The notes beneath the pieces were generated by a model that saw only the letters and a program-made list of their open reading frames with translations, was not told the origin of the DNA and ran no database searches. From contig JABURQ010000022.1 of NCBI GenBank assembly GCA_014762625.1, positions 1 to 32,892 on the forward strand: a stretch of DNA of 32,892 nt, written 5' to 3'. The stretch comes from Planctomycetaceae bacterium. Lineage in GTDB: Bacteria > Planctomycetota > Planctomycetia > Planctomycetales > Planctomycetaceae. The stretch's first letter is position 1, and every line of letters starts with the position of its first letter. Below, one piece after another: positions 1 to 8,951 of the stretch. Made by a program: the position numbers and the translations under genes.

Positions 1-80
1 TTTTTTTTTTACTGATATGGCGACGACCGCTGTCTACACTGGATCTCTCGTCGGCAGCTTCAGTTGTGTATAAGAGCCAG
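1..80. other. Illumina Nextera adapter carried into the assembly (contig end artefact)
   Basis: Ten T's are followed by a 70-base stretch laid out exactly like a Nextera library end. Bases 11-39 align without gaps to the 29-base P5 flow-cell sequence with 6 mismatches. Bases 40-47 are an 8-base index slot (TGGATCTC). Bases 48-80 align without gaps to the 33-base Nextera Read-1/transposon mosaic-end adapter with 3 mismatches, ending in TGTATAAGAGCCAG where the adapter has TGTATAAGAGACAG. The adapter sequence is recalled from general knowledge. The order, exact lengths and lack of gaps make chance very unlikely. The scattered substitutions suggest low-quality bases at a read end. This is not genomic sequence. 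Confidence 0.93.
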
Positions 81-614
81 GTACAGGCGAATTGTTCCCG
101 CGAGATTGTGTTCTTTCATGTAAGTCGCCAGAGAGATGGCGGCGGATGTTGAGGCGACTCCAAACAAATGATGCCCGCAGGCGTGACCGTACTGGCAACC
201 CTCCTTCTTTTTCCGATAAGGGACAGCCTCTTGCGACAGTCCTGGAAGCGCATCGAATTCCGCCAGGATCGCGATGATCGGTCCGTCTGTACCCACCGTT
301 GCGGACGCGATAAAAGCGGTCGGAATGTCGGCGACCCCCGACTCAATCTCGAATCCGGCATCCGCCAGCATGTTCTGCAACAAGGAGGACGATTTCGTCT
401 CCTGGTATCCTGGCTCAGCGTAGTCCCAGATTTTTAACGCCGCCTCCCAGTCGGACTCCGAACGCTGGTTGACTGTCTCGATCAATAATTCTTGCGCGGG
501 AGAGAGTTTGGGGGGATCAGCATGGGCTGGTACGTTCGAGAGCAGCGACACCAGGAACACCACATTCCACTGCGCAGCGCGTTTCCAGACCGAATGTTCT
601 GCGAAGAACACCAT
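81..614 (-). CDS. M20-family (M20D/AbgB-like) amidohydrolase, exported, 3' truncated at contig end
   Basis: This is the N-terminal part of a zinc amidohydrolase of the M20 peptidase superfamily, the family of aminobenzoyl-glutamate hydrolase B and N-acyl-amino-acid hydrolases. About 178 genuine residues are present. A signal peptide covers roughly residues 1-32, with a hydrophobic stretch and an AHA-D cleavage-like site. The metal-site blocks AEFDALPG and GHACGHH, typical of M20D enzymes, follow near residues 118 and 144. The gene is cut at base 81, where the adapter begins, so the last six residues of the apparent open frame and its stop codon are adapter-derived. The catalytic Glu and the dimerisation domain are missing. 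The family call is solid; the substrate cannot be told. An exported location is inferred from the signal peptide. Confidence 0.85.
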
Positions 615-843
615 ATTTGAATCCGTTATCTGAATTGCGAAGTCCGGAGTTGGGAGAGACGCACCATCATGCCGGAGTCGGCGGTTTAAAATCTCTATGA
701 GACGAGACTCTCATCATGCACTCTTGAAATCCGAAAGACAATGGCGAATTCCTTCCTCTTTGACAGAACGCCTGTGGATCGGTTAAATAGCACCAGCAAT
801 AAATCTCTGCAGTTTTGAGGTCCGACAGGGAGGACGGGACAGG

Positions 844-2601
844 ATGCCACGCACTTGGCGCTACGAACGACACGATCAGGCCATAATTGGGGATCTTTGC
901 CGAGAAATGCGAGTTTCTCCGCTATTGGCGCAGGTACTCATTGCACGCGGCTATACGAATTCAGAAATCGCCAATAAGTTCATTCATTCCAAATTAACCG
1001 ATTTGCACGATCCCGAATTGTTGCCGGGAGTGAGTGAGGCGGCTGAACTGATCGTGCAGGCGCTGAGCGACGAGCGTCGGATCACAATTTACGGCGATTA
1101 TGATGTCGATGGAATGACCTCAACCAGCCTCCTGTGGCGATGTCTCGGGTTGGCAGGCGGCAACGTCGATTACTATATCCCGTCACGACTTGAAGAAGGG
1201 TACGGCCTGAACTGCGACGCGATCCGCGAACTGCACAAACAAGATCCGGATCGATTGTTGATCTCGGTAGATTGCGGAATTACCAGCGTCGAAGAAGCGG
1301 AACTCGCGAACGAATTGGGACTTGAGCTGATCGTCACCGATCACCATCAAATGATCGATCAATTACCTCCCGCCAAAGTCCTGGTCCACCCGCGACTTCC
1401 CGATAGCCGATACCCCTTCGGCGAATTGTGTGGAGCCGGAGTGAGTTTCAAACTGGCCTGGGCAATCTGCCAGCGATTGGGGGATGGGACCAAGGCTTCT
1501 CCCAAAATGCGTGAGTTCCTGAAAAGTGCGGTTTGTCTGGCGGCGATCGGCACGATTGCGGATGTGGTCCCTCTCATTGACGAAAATCGTGCAATTGTTC
1601 GTTACGGCCTCGCGGGGCTGAAGGAGCTCGCTTCGCCGGGACTCAAAGCCCTCATCAAGGTCTGCGGCATCGAAAACAATAAAAGTTACACAGCCTCCGA
1701 TGTCGGATACTCGATCGGCCCTCGTCTGAATGCCGCCGGTCGCCTGGGGCAAGCGCGACTAGCGGTCGAACTGTTGACGACTTCGGATGAGGAACGCGCG
1801 TCGCAGCTTGCCGACTATCTGGATCAATTAAATAAAAATCGGCGTACGGTCGAACGGAGAATCTTCAAACGCGCGAAAGAGATCGTCGAGGAACATCCGG
1901 AATGGGATTCTCACTCAGCGATCGTACTCGCGGATGAGGAATGGCATCCCGGCGTGATCGGAATCGTCGCCAATCGGGTTGCGGAACATTATCAAAAACC
2001 GACGTTTCTAATTGCGATGGATGGATCGACTCGCATCGGACAGGGGTCCGGTCGAACTTCGGGCCAGGTCGATTTGCATTCTGCCATGATGGCTTGTCAG
2101 GAGTTGCTGGAAGGGTGTGGCGGACATAAAGCGGCCGCGGGACTTCGCATTCATGCGGATCGTGTGGATGAATTCCGTGAGCGGTTCTCCTCTTATGTAG
2201 CCGATCATCACGAAGTCGATGAGTTGATCGAAGATTTGCAAATTGACGCGGAAGTCTTATTGTCGGATGTTACCTATCGTGCGATTCAGGAACTCAACAT
2301 GCTCGGTCCGTTCGGGCAGGAGAACTCCAGCCCTGTCTTTGCCTCCGGGCAGGTGGAACTCGCCAAACCGGCGGCCACTATGGGAGAAGGGGATCGCCAC
2401 TTGAACGTTCAATTCCGGCAAAACGGAACGCAATTACGGGCGATTGCTTTCGGTCGTGGAGAATGGGCCGAGGAACTGAATCAGCACGCGGGCCCGATCA
2501 TGATCAGCTTCGAGCCAATGATTAACTCGTTTCGTGGTCGGGAAAGTGTGGAATTGCGTCTCTTGGACTGGAAAGCGCACGAGCCGGCAGCGGCTCGATA
2601 A
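844..2601 (+). CDS. recJ: Single-stranded-DNA-specific 5'-3' exonuclease RecJ
   Basis: RecJ degrades single-stranded DNA 5' to 3' in recombinational repair (RecF pathway), mismatch repair and fork processing in the cytoplasm. The 585-residue length is normal for the family. The DHH phosphoesterase motifs are in order: DYDVDG at 85-90, VDCG at 142-145 and TDHH at 165-168. The DHHA1 motif GGHKAAAG is at 426-433, and a C-terminal OB-fold region follows. The start at 844 has purine-rich GGGAGG and ACAGG upstream and puts the conserved N-terminus at a normal distance from motif I. It stands alone on the plus strand and converges on the regulator at 2648 across a 46-base gap. No odd residues were noticed in the motifs checked. 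Confidence 0.97.
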   Translation: MPRTWRYERHDQAIIGDLCREMRVSPLLAQVLIARGYTNSEIANKFIHSKLTDLHDPELLPGVSEAAELIVQALSDERRITIYGDYDVDGMTSTSLLWRCLGLAGGNVDYYIPSRLEEGYGLNCDAIRELHKQDPDRLLISVDCGITSVEEAELANELGLELIVTDHHQMIDQLPPAKVLVHPRLPDSRYPFGELCGAGVSFKLAWAICQRLGDGTKASPKMREFLKSAVCLAAIGTIADVVPLIDENRAIVRYGLAGLKELASPGLKALIKVCGIENNKSYTASDVGYSIGPRLNAAGRLGQARLAVELLTTSDEERASQLADYLDQLNKNRRTVERRIFKRAKEIVEEHPEWDSHSAIVLADEEWHPGVIGIVANRVAEHYQKPTFLIAMDGSTRIGQGSGRTSGQVDLHSAMMACQELLEGCGGHKAAAGLRIHADRVDEFRERFSSYVADHHEVDELIEDLQIDAEVLLSDVTYRAIQELNMLGPFGQENSSPVFASGQVELAKPAATMGEGDRHLNVQFRQNGTQLRAIAFGRGEWAEELNQHAGPIMISFEPMINSFRGRESVELRLLDWKAHEPAAAR

Positions 2602-2647
2602 AGAATATTTCATTCAGCGGCTTTAAGCGATAAATGAGAACCCGTCA

Positions 2648-4048
2648 TCATTTGAAATTGTGCTCGAGTTCATAACGGATATTGTACTTTTTCATTTTCT
2701 TATACAAAGTCGTACGATTGATACCGAGAGCTTCGGCAGTTTTCTGGCGATTCCATCCATTCGCATCCAACGCTTCGATGATGAGGTGTCGTTCGGGATT
2801 TGCGAGTGCTTCCTTGAGCGAACAGTTTTCCAGATCTTCAGCAGACGGCGGACGGTAGGAGCGATTTTCGCGGATAGCCTCGGGGAGATCGGTAATTGTG
2901 ATCAATGACGAACGGGCGAGGACGACCGCTCGTTCGGTGATGTTCACTAACTCGCGAACATTTCCGGGCCACTCATACCGTTGCATGACGGAAAGCGCTT
3001 CCTCACTGATTCCTTCGACCTGTTTGTGATTTTTGTCATTAAATACTCGGATGTAATGATCCACCAGCAGCGGAATGTCTCCAGATCGCTCCCGGAGTGA
3101 AGGTTGGTCGATGGTGATCACGTTGATGCGGTCAAACAGATCCTGTCGGAATTCTCCCCGCTCCACCATCGCTTCGAGATCCTGGTTCGTGGCCAGAATC
3201 ATTCTTACATCCACATGATGAGACTGATTGCCTCCAACCGATTCGAACTCACGAGTCTGAAGGAGATGTAACAGTTTTGCCTGCAGGCTGGGGGAAGCAG
3301 CGCTGATTTCGTTCAGAAACAGTGTCCCGCCGTCAGCTCGCAGTAATTTACCCGGCATGTCGAATGGCGCACCGGAGGTTGAGTCGGTCTCAGAACCGAA
3401 CAAATCCGCTTCAAGGAGAGTTGCAGGTAAGGTTCCACAAGAGAGTTCAATGAAAGGTTTTTCTCGTCGATGGCTTAACTGATGAATCGCTCGGGCGGTC
3501 ATCGATTTGCCGGTACCGCTTTCTCCAGAGATCAGAATCGTGGTCCGCGTGTCCGCCACACTCTCGATCACAGCAAACATCTTTGTCATTCGATCATCGC
3601 TTCCGATGATCTTCGAGAGGCTTTTTTGTTTCCCGAGTTGGGCCCGGAGGGTTCGGTTTTCGTCCTCAATTTCTCGATGCTTGAGAGTCCGCTGGATGAC
3701 CAGCTCCAGCTCTTCATCCACAACCGGTTTCGTCAGATATTCGTGAGCTCCCTTTCGCATCGCCTCCACAGCCGCGTCGAATGTTCCATGACTGGTTAGT
3801 ATGATAACGGTGGTCTCGGGATGTTTTTTGACCGTCCATTCCACCAATTCCAGCCCGTCAGAAGTTCTGAGGGTGAGGTCCGTAATGACCAAATCAAAGG
3901 AGAATTTTGCATTCCGCTCGACGACATCTTGAGAATCGAGGGCGCAATCCACCCGGTGCCCTCGTTTTTTGAGAGATTCCGTAATCCCGAAACGTATCTT
4001 GTCTTCACCCGCGACGACCAGAATGGACGCTGTTCGAGTTGTGTGCAT
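2648..4048 (-). CDS. NtrC-like response regulator with AAA+ and Fis-type HTH domains; several key motifs altered
   Basis: The 466-residue protein has the NtrC layout: receiver (about 5-120), AAA+ (about 145-380) and a Fis-like helix-turn-helix (about 425-455). Retained features are the phospho-acceptor D57, T85 and K107 in the receiver, Walker A GESGTGKS (165-172), the FRQDLFDR arginine-finger region and WPGNVREL. Three altered sites stand out. The acidic pair after strand 1 (normally DD) is AG at 13-14. The sigma-54-contacting GAFTGA loop reads DSTSGA (212-217), with flanks aligning without gaps. The Walker B aspartate is Asn (GTLFLNEI, N236). Family knowledge says these residues serve Mg binding, sigma-54 contact and ATP hydrolysis. 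It may therefore not be a classical sigma-54 activator and could act as a repressor or ATP-locked regulator (inference). No partner kinase is adjacent. Confidence 0.9.
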   Translation of the reverse strand: MHTTRTASILVVAGEDKIRFGITESLKKRGHRVDCALDSQDVVERNAKFSFDLVITDLTLRTSDGLELVEWTVKKHPETTVIILTSHGTFDAAVEAMRKGAHEYLTKPVVDEELELVIQRTLKHREIEDENRTLRAQLGKQKSLSKIIGSDDRMTKMFAVIESVADTRTTILISGESGTGKSMTARAIHQLSHRREKPFIELSCGTLPATLLEADLFGSETDSTSGAPFDMPGKLLRADGGTLFLNEISAASPSLQAKLLHLLQTREFESVGGNQSHHVDVRMILATNQDLEAMVERGEFRQDLFDRINVITIDQPSLRERSGDIPLLVDHYIRVFNDKNHKQVEGISEEALSVMQRYEWPGNVRELVNITERAVVLARSSLITITDLPEAIRENRSYRPPSAEDLENCSLKEALANPERHLIIEALDANGWNRQKTAEALGINRTTLYKKMKKYNIRYELEHNFK

Positions 4049-4463
4049 TGTTCTCTCGCTGAATACCTCCGAGAATCATGGACGGAGGATGAGTAAAGCC
4101 GCTGGAAAACGCCTTGTTTTCGGCCAACGAGCAAACCTAGGTCACAAGTGACGGTCAGGCAACATGCGTTTTTTCGCCGATGATGCAATTTCTCATCATT
4201 CTTGTTATTGTCACAGATGTAACGGCTATATGGTGTAAGAGCTTACAAAGAATTCTCTCCTTTCGGGTGACTGCTCGACGCCGTAGTCTGCCGAAAAGTG
4301 TGGTCATAATGAGCGGATTATGGGGATCCGAGGGAACTTCTTTGTCGTTGTTTCTGGATCAGGCGCGGGAATTTGGCTCGCGAACTTGACCCCTTGCACA
4401 AGTCCGTTCACAATCCAGCTTCACGAAAATATCACACCAACGGACGCGCCGTAAAGTTACGAC
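4049..4463. other. Divergent intergenic region with short inverted repeats
   Basis: These 415 bases separate the regulator (minus) from the phosphoesterase (plus). I see no convincing gene. Short dyads are present: GTCACAAGTGAC at 4141-4152, ATGATG/CATCAT arms around 4178-4197, and TGTAAGAGCTTACA at 4234-4247. They could be operators, for example for autoregulation by the adjacent regulator, but each is short enough to arise by chance. No sigma-54 -24/-12 promoter (TGGCAC-N5-TTGC type) was found by eye. Confidence 0.5.
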
Positions 4464-5225
4464 GTGGCCAGGAGTAAAGCGGTCTTGCGAGCTCTGATCA
4501 GCGACATTCACGGCAATCTGGAAGCGTTGGAAGCCGTGTTGGCCGACATCAAGTCGAAAGATATTACTGAGGTTTATTGTCTCGGTGACATCATCGGCTA
4601 CGGTCCGAATCCGTGTGAATGTATCGACCTGGTGATGAAATGTACCGGATGTATCCTCGGGAATCACGATCAGGCGGCGTTGTTCGATCCTGAAGGATTT
4701 AATCCGGGGGCGGAACGGGCCATCTTCTGGACACGTAAAATGCTCGAACAGGGAGCCGGTCGCAGCAACGAAAAACGTTGGGAGTTTCTGGGAGAATTGA
4801 CGCGCGTCATTCGCGAAGGCGAATTCATGTTTGTGCATGGATCGGCCCGCAACCCGCTGAATGAGTATGTCTTTCCGGAAGACATTTATAATTCTCGTAA
4901 GATGGAAAAAATCTTTTCGCTCATCGAGAAATATTGCTTCCAGGGACACACTCACATCCCCGGAGTCTTTCGGGAGGATATGACGTTTCTGGCTCCCGAA
5001 GATATCGATTTCAAATACACGCTGACGGATCAAAAAGTCATGATCAACGTCGGCTCGGTCGGTCAACCTCGGAACGGCGACAGCCGCTCTTCCTATGTCA
5101 TCATTGATGGTGATGAAGTCCTGTTCCAGCGTGTTGATTACGACTTCGACAAGACCGCGACAAAAATCTACGACATCACCGACCTCGATAATTTCCTCGG
5201 AGATCGCCTGCGAGAAGGCCGCTGA
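4464..5225 (+). CDS. Calcineurin-like metallophosphoesterase (YfcE/DUF2437-type)
   Basis: A two-metal phosphoesterase of unknown substrate, 253 residues from the GTG at 4464. The metallophosphoesterase blocks are SDIHGN near residue 14, [10 protein letters not shown] near 40, GNHD near 67, VHGSA near 123 and GHTHIPG near 165, followed by a beta-strand-rich C-terminus with [12 protein letters not shown]. This is the usual set in predicted bacterial phosphodiesterases of the YfcE-like group. The start is uncertain. A TTG at 4485 gives the typical [11 protein letters not shown] beginning and has AGGAG at 4470-4474, ten bases upstream, so it may be the true start (246 residues). It lies about 100 bases before yidC on the same strand, so cotranscription is possible. 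Cytoplasmic location is inferred, since no signal peptide is seen. Confidence 0.87.
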   Translation: MARSKAVLRALISDIHGNLEALEAVLADIKSKDITEVYCLGDIIGYGPNPCECIDLVMKCTGCILGNHDQAALFDPEGFNPGAERAIFWTRKMLEQGAGRSNEKRWEFLGELTRVIREGEFMFVHGSARNPLNEYVFPEDIYNSRKMEKIFSLIEKYCFQGHTHIPGVFREDMTFLAPEDIDFKYTLTDQKVMINVGSVGQPRNGDSRSSYVIIDGDEVLFQRVDYDFDKTATKIYDITDLDNFLGDRLREGR

Positions 5226-5325
5226 TCATCGGGTTCTCATTGGGAGCCCCGGTAGATCTCGACGCACTCAATGTCTCGTCTCACGCCTCATTATCGGTAA
5301 CGAATATCACCGAACTGTTTGACTC

Positions 5326-7386
5326 ATGGAACAAAGACGATTTCTACTTTTTTTCGTTGCCTCAATGGCGATTGTCGTCATCTGGACGAGGTTTCTTTCT
5401 CCTCTCCTGATGCCGCTTCCACCTCAACCACCGGCACAAAAAAAAGAAGTCGCTGAGCAGCAGGAATCAATCGACGATCAGAATTCCGACCCCGTCGCCG
5501 CAGAGGACAAACTAGAGTCCGCCTCAAAATCCGAAAACGCGGACGGTGATATTCCTGAAGAAAACGAAGACAAGCCGGTCGCCTCTCAACCAGCAGAGTC
5601 TGCGGATAAATCGGACGATGAACCCGCCGTCGATCCGCAAAAAAACATTCCAACCAAAGAATCTGCTCCACCCCTGGTCAAAGACTGGGATCCTGACAAG
5701 ATCAAACACCGTAACATCAAGCTCGGTAGTCTCGATCCAGAGACGGGTTACTTCATGGAGGTGGAACTGACGAGCCTGGGAGCCGGCGTCCTCTCTCTGG
5801 AATTGAACGATCCCCGATATCGAAAACTCGACAAAACTGACGAACCGTTAGCTCTGGTCGAAGCGAATAACGATCTTCCGCCCACGTTCGGCACCGTTTT
5901 CTACGGCGAAGAACAGGACCTGAAAACCGTCGATGATGCGGACGGCCTGAGTGAATGGAGTATCGCCCAGGATGCCGAAGGAAACGAGCGGATTGTGTTG
6001 GATCCCAATCATGCAGGCATCAACCAGGAAGTGACCTTTCGAGCGGTCTTTTCCGAACTGGGGATCGAGGTCTTTAAAACCTATCGTCTCGTCCCCTCCG
6101 ATAAAACTGGAGACGAACTCGAAACGGCTCGGTTGACGAACCCGACCGGTTACGAGTTGATGCTCGAAATCGATATTCACAACCTGTCGGATGAGAATCA
6201 AACCGTCCTGTACGATCTCCAGGGACCGGTGGGAGTGCCGCTGGAAAACCGCGAAAATACACGCAAATTTCGCCAGGTTGCGGTGGGGTTCCTCAGAGAG
6301 GACGGTACTGTCAGCGATGAGATTCTGCGTGCAAAAGAGGTCGCCGACACGGTGGAGGAGGGAGAACCGGAGGTTTGGTTCGCCCCGATGCAATACATCG
6401 GAATCGATATTCAATATTTTGCGTCTCTCGTGATTCCCGGAGAGAGTGAAGTCTTCCCTTCCGCGATGCCGATGCTGGTGAGCCGAGAAAACGATGCAAA
6501 TCACAGCGATCTCTCGGTGGTTTTACAATCCAAAGAATTTGAATTGCTTCCCCAGGGAGAAGTGCTGACGGATGGCTCGCCGGGTGACAGTCTCGTGCAT
6601 CATGTGAAATTATTCGCCGGTCCTAAACGCGAAGTGTTGCTGGACGATTTTGGAGCGGGGTCGATTCTCGATTACGGCCGCTTGGGAGTCTTTGCCAGCT
6701 TCATGCTGAAAATCCTGAATTTCCTCCATTTCCTGGGGATTCCTTACGGTATCGCCATTATTATCTTGACGGTCATGGTGCGAGGTTGTCTGTATCCGCT
6801 CTCGCGGAAACAGGCGATCGGTGCCAAGAAAATGAAAGAGCTTCAGCCAAAGTTGAAAGAGATCAAGAAGAAGTACGCCAAGAACAAAGAGAAGCAGGCT
6901 CAGGCTCAAATGGAGTTGTTCCGCAAGCATAATTACAATCCGCTCGCGGGATGTTTCCCCCTTTTATTGCAGTTTCCGATCTTCATCAGCCTCTACACGG
7001 CGATCAGCTCTTCGGTCGATTTGCGGCTCGCGCCATTCTTGTGGATCAATAACCTGGCGGCTCCCGATGCTTTATTCCGATTGCCTTTTGAGTTGCCGTT
7101 CCTCGGGCAGAATTTCAACCTGCTCCCCATTTTGACCATCGGTCTGTTCATCGCGCAACAACAGCTCTTCATGCCGCCTCCGGAAACTGAAGAACAGGCG
7201 ATGCAATACAAAATGATGAAGTTCATGATGATCTTCATGGGGTTCATGTTCTATCGAGTCCCCGCCGGGCTCTGTCTCTACTTCATTACGTCGAGCCTCT
7301 GGGGCATGTCCGAGCGGAAACTACTCGATGTTGGAAAAACGAATACGACGAACTCCTCCCCGTCACCGCAACCCGGCAAAGCGTAA
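5326..7386 (+). CDS. yidC: Membrane protein insertase YidC/Oxa1
   Basis: YidC inserts and folds inner-membrane proteins, alone or with SecYEG. The 686-residue protein has an N-terminal membrane anchor (about 5-28). A long acidic, low-complexity linker (about 40-120, rich in E, D, S, K) follows, then a large periplasmic beta domain (about 125-440). The conserved C-terminal insertase core has several membrane segments from about residue 460. The core keeps the arginine of the hydrophilic groove (R486 in VMVRGCLYPLSRKQ), the charged KELQPKLKEIKKKYAKNK coiled-coil loop and NPLAGCFPLLLQFPIF. The linker is longer than in E. coli YidC. The gene sits 30 bases before mnmE, the pairing seen in many bacteria, although rpmH, rnpA and yidD are absent here. 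Confidence 0.97.
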   Translation: MEQRRFLLFFVASMAIVVIWTRFLSPLLMPLPPQPPAQKKEVAEQQESIDDQNSDPVAAEDKLESASKSENADGDIPEENEDKPVASQPAESADKSDDEPAVDPQKNIPTKESAPPLVKDWDPDKIKHRNIKLGSLDPETGYFMEVELTSLGAGVLSLELNDPRYRKLDKTDEPLALVEANNDLPPTFGTVFYGEEQDLKTVDDADGLSEWSIAQDAEGNERIVLDPNHAGINQEVTFRAVFSELGIEVFKTYRLVPSDKTGDELETARLTNPTGYELMLEIDIHNLSDENQTVLYDLQGPVGVPLENRENTRKFRQVAVGFLREDGTVSDEILRAKEVADTVEEGEPEVWFAPMQYIGIDIQYFASLVIPGESEVFPSAMPMLVSRENDANHSDLSVVLQSKEFELLPQGEVLTDGSPGDSLVHHVKLFAGPKREVLLDDFGAGSILDYGRLGVFASFMLKILNFLHFLGIPYGIAIIILTVMVRGCLYPLSRKQAIGAKKMKELQPKLKEIKKKYAKNKEKQAQAQMELFRKHNYNPLAGCFPLLLQFPIFISLYTAISSSVDLRLAPFLWINNLAAPDALFRLPFELPFLGQNFNLLPILTIGLFIAQQQLFMPPPETEEQAMQYKMMKFMMIFMGFMFYRVPAGLCLYFITSSLWGMSERKLLDVGKTNTTNSSPSPQPGKA

Positions 7387-7416
7387 CGACTCACTCCTCC
7401 CGAGGCAGGTCGGTGC

Positions 7417-8802
7417 ATGACTCTCTTCGATCTCGATGAAACGATTGCCGCCCCCGCTTCTCCGCCGGGAGCCTCACTTCGCGGCATGCTGAGAATCAGC
7501 GGTCCCGACGTACGCCGACAGTTATTAAGCGTCTTTCAGCCCGACGATCTGGACCACTGGAAGTCTGCCACACGACCGATGTTGCACCAGGGCAGGATTT
7601 CTCTGGCTGACGATTTGTCCTGTCCTGTCACCGTTGGATTATGGCCGACGTCGCGTAGCTATACTGGTCAACCGATGGCCGAAATTTATACTCTCGGTTC
7701 GCAACCGCTTCTCGAGCGTCTCCTGTCTGTGTTGAACGAACAGGGAATTCGTACCGCTCAAAAGGGAGAATTCACGCTGCGAGCGTTTCTCAATGGACGC
7801 ATCGATCTGGTGCAGGCGGAAGCTGTTTTGGGAGTGATCGATTCGGAATCCGAACGGGAGCTCCAGACAGCCCTCGACCAATTAGGCGGCGGCTTGTCAC
7901 ACCGCATGGCGGAGATTCGAGTTGACCTTTTGGAGTTGCTGGCCGATCTGGAGGCGGGGCTCGATTTTGTCGAGGAGGACATCGAATTTGTTCCTCATGA
8001 AAATGTCCTCCAGCGATTGAGAACCGCGTTAACGGCCCTGATGCAATTGCGCGAGCTTTCTCAACAGCGGCTTCGTTCGGAGACACGTCGCAAAGTCGTC
8101 CTGGCCGGTCTTCCTAACGCGGGGAAATCAACACTCCTGAATCGACTTGCCGATCAGGAAGTGGCGCTTGTTTCGGAGATCTCCGGCACGACCCGCGACT
8201 ATCTCGCCGTGGAATGTCAATTGGGAGGCCAACCGGTGCTTTTAGTTGATACCGCCGGCTGGGAACTCAACGACGACCCGATCATGAAGTCCGCACAATC
8301 GTTTCGTGAAGAACAGATCCGACAAGCCGATCTGGTAGTGTGGTGTACGCCGCATGCACTCTCCGAGTCTGAGCGACAAACAGACACAGAACAAGCTTCC
8401 TACTGCCGAGAGCAGTCGCGTCAGTTCCTTCATCTCGGAACGAAATCGGATCTCGAGTCTCCAGAGACAATACTTCCGAATGTCGATCTTTCTATCTCGA
8501 CGCTCGAGAAACAAGATGAAAGCCTCCACCGGCTCTTGAATCGAATGACGACGCTGCTCGATGACGAGTCGGCTGAGGAGGGGGGAATGATTGGCACCAC
8601 ATCGGCTCGATGTCGGGAAACTATACGTGATGCGGAAGCCGCTCTCCACAGAGCCCTCGAAGCGGCCGAAACCTCGGAGGGGGATGAGTTCATTGCCCTG
8701 GAACTGCGGGCGGCACTAGAGGGACTGGGGCAGGTGCTCGGTGTGATTCATACGGATGATTTGCTGGACCGTATTTTCAGCAAGTTCTGTATCGGGAAGT
8801 GA
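7417..8802 (+). CDS. mnmE: tRNA uridine-5-carboxymethylaminomethyl modification GTPase MnmE
   Basis: With MnmG (not in this window), MnmE modifies the wobble uridine of several tRNAs. The protein has 461 residues, a usual length. An N-terminal folate-binding domain contains FTLRAFLNGRIDLVQAEAV. The inserted G domain has GLPNAGKS (231-238), the GTTRD K-loop motif (257-261) and DTAG (278-281). The G4 motif reads TKSD instead of the usual NKxD, a minor deviation. The C-terminus ends in the catalytic CIGK (458-461), whose cysteine is essential in the family. It follows yidC by 30 bases and is probably cotranscribed. The next gene downstream is about 450 bases away. Confidence 0.96.
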   Translation: MTLFDLDETIAAPASPPGASLRGMLRISGPDVRRQLLSVFQPDDLDHWKSATRPMLHQGRISLADDLSCPVTVGLWPTSRSYTGQPMAEIYTLGSQPLLERLLSVLNEQGIRTAQKGEFTLRAFLNGRIDLVQAEAVLGVIDSESERELQTALDQLGGGLSHRMAEIRVDLLELLADLEAGLDFVEEDIEFVPHENVLQRLRTALTALMQLRELSQQRLRSETRRKVVLAGLPNAGKSTLLNRLADQEVALVSEISGTTRDYLAVECQLGGQPVLLVDTAGWELNDDPIMKSAQSFREEQIRQADLVVWCTPHALSESERQTDTEQASYCREQSRQFLHLGTKSDLESPETILPNVDLSISTLEKQDESLHRLLNRMTTLLDDESAEEGGMIGTTSARCRETIRDAEAALHRALEAAETSEGDEFIALELRAALEGLGQVLGVIHTDDLLDRIFSKFCIGK

Positions 8803-8936
8803 GCCTTCGGTCCGGCTGACCACGAGAAGCGGTTCAATACGGCTATTCACACCGACGACGAACTGAATTTTCGGAATTGTTGTCCGGTTTCAATTCTGTT
8901 TGCGGATCTCCTTAAGGACTCCAGCATTGGATCATA

Positions 8937-8942
8937 AAGGAG
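8937..8942 (+). promoter_or_regulatory. Shine-Dalgarno-like site for the Cys-rich small ORF
   Basis: AAGGAG-type sequence (within ATAAAGGAGAATC) ends about nine bases before the ATG at 8952. It is the main reason for taking that small ORF seriously. Confidence 0.4.
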
Positions 8943-8951
8943 AATCTGTCG

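Noticed and set aside
4359-5066. Minus-strand open frame (235 codons) opposite the metallophosphoesterase
   Set aside because: The plus strand carries all phosphoesterase motifs; the reverse frame has no recognisable domain.
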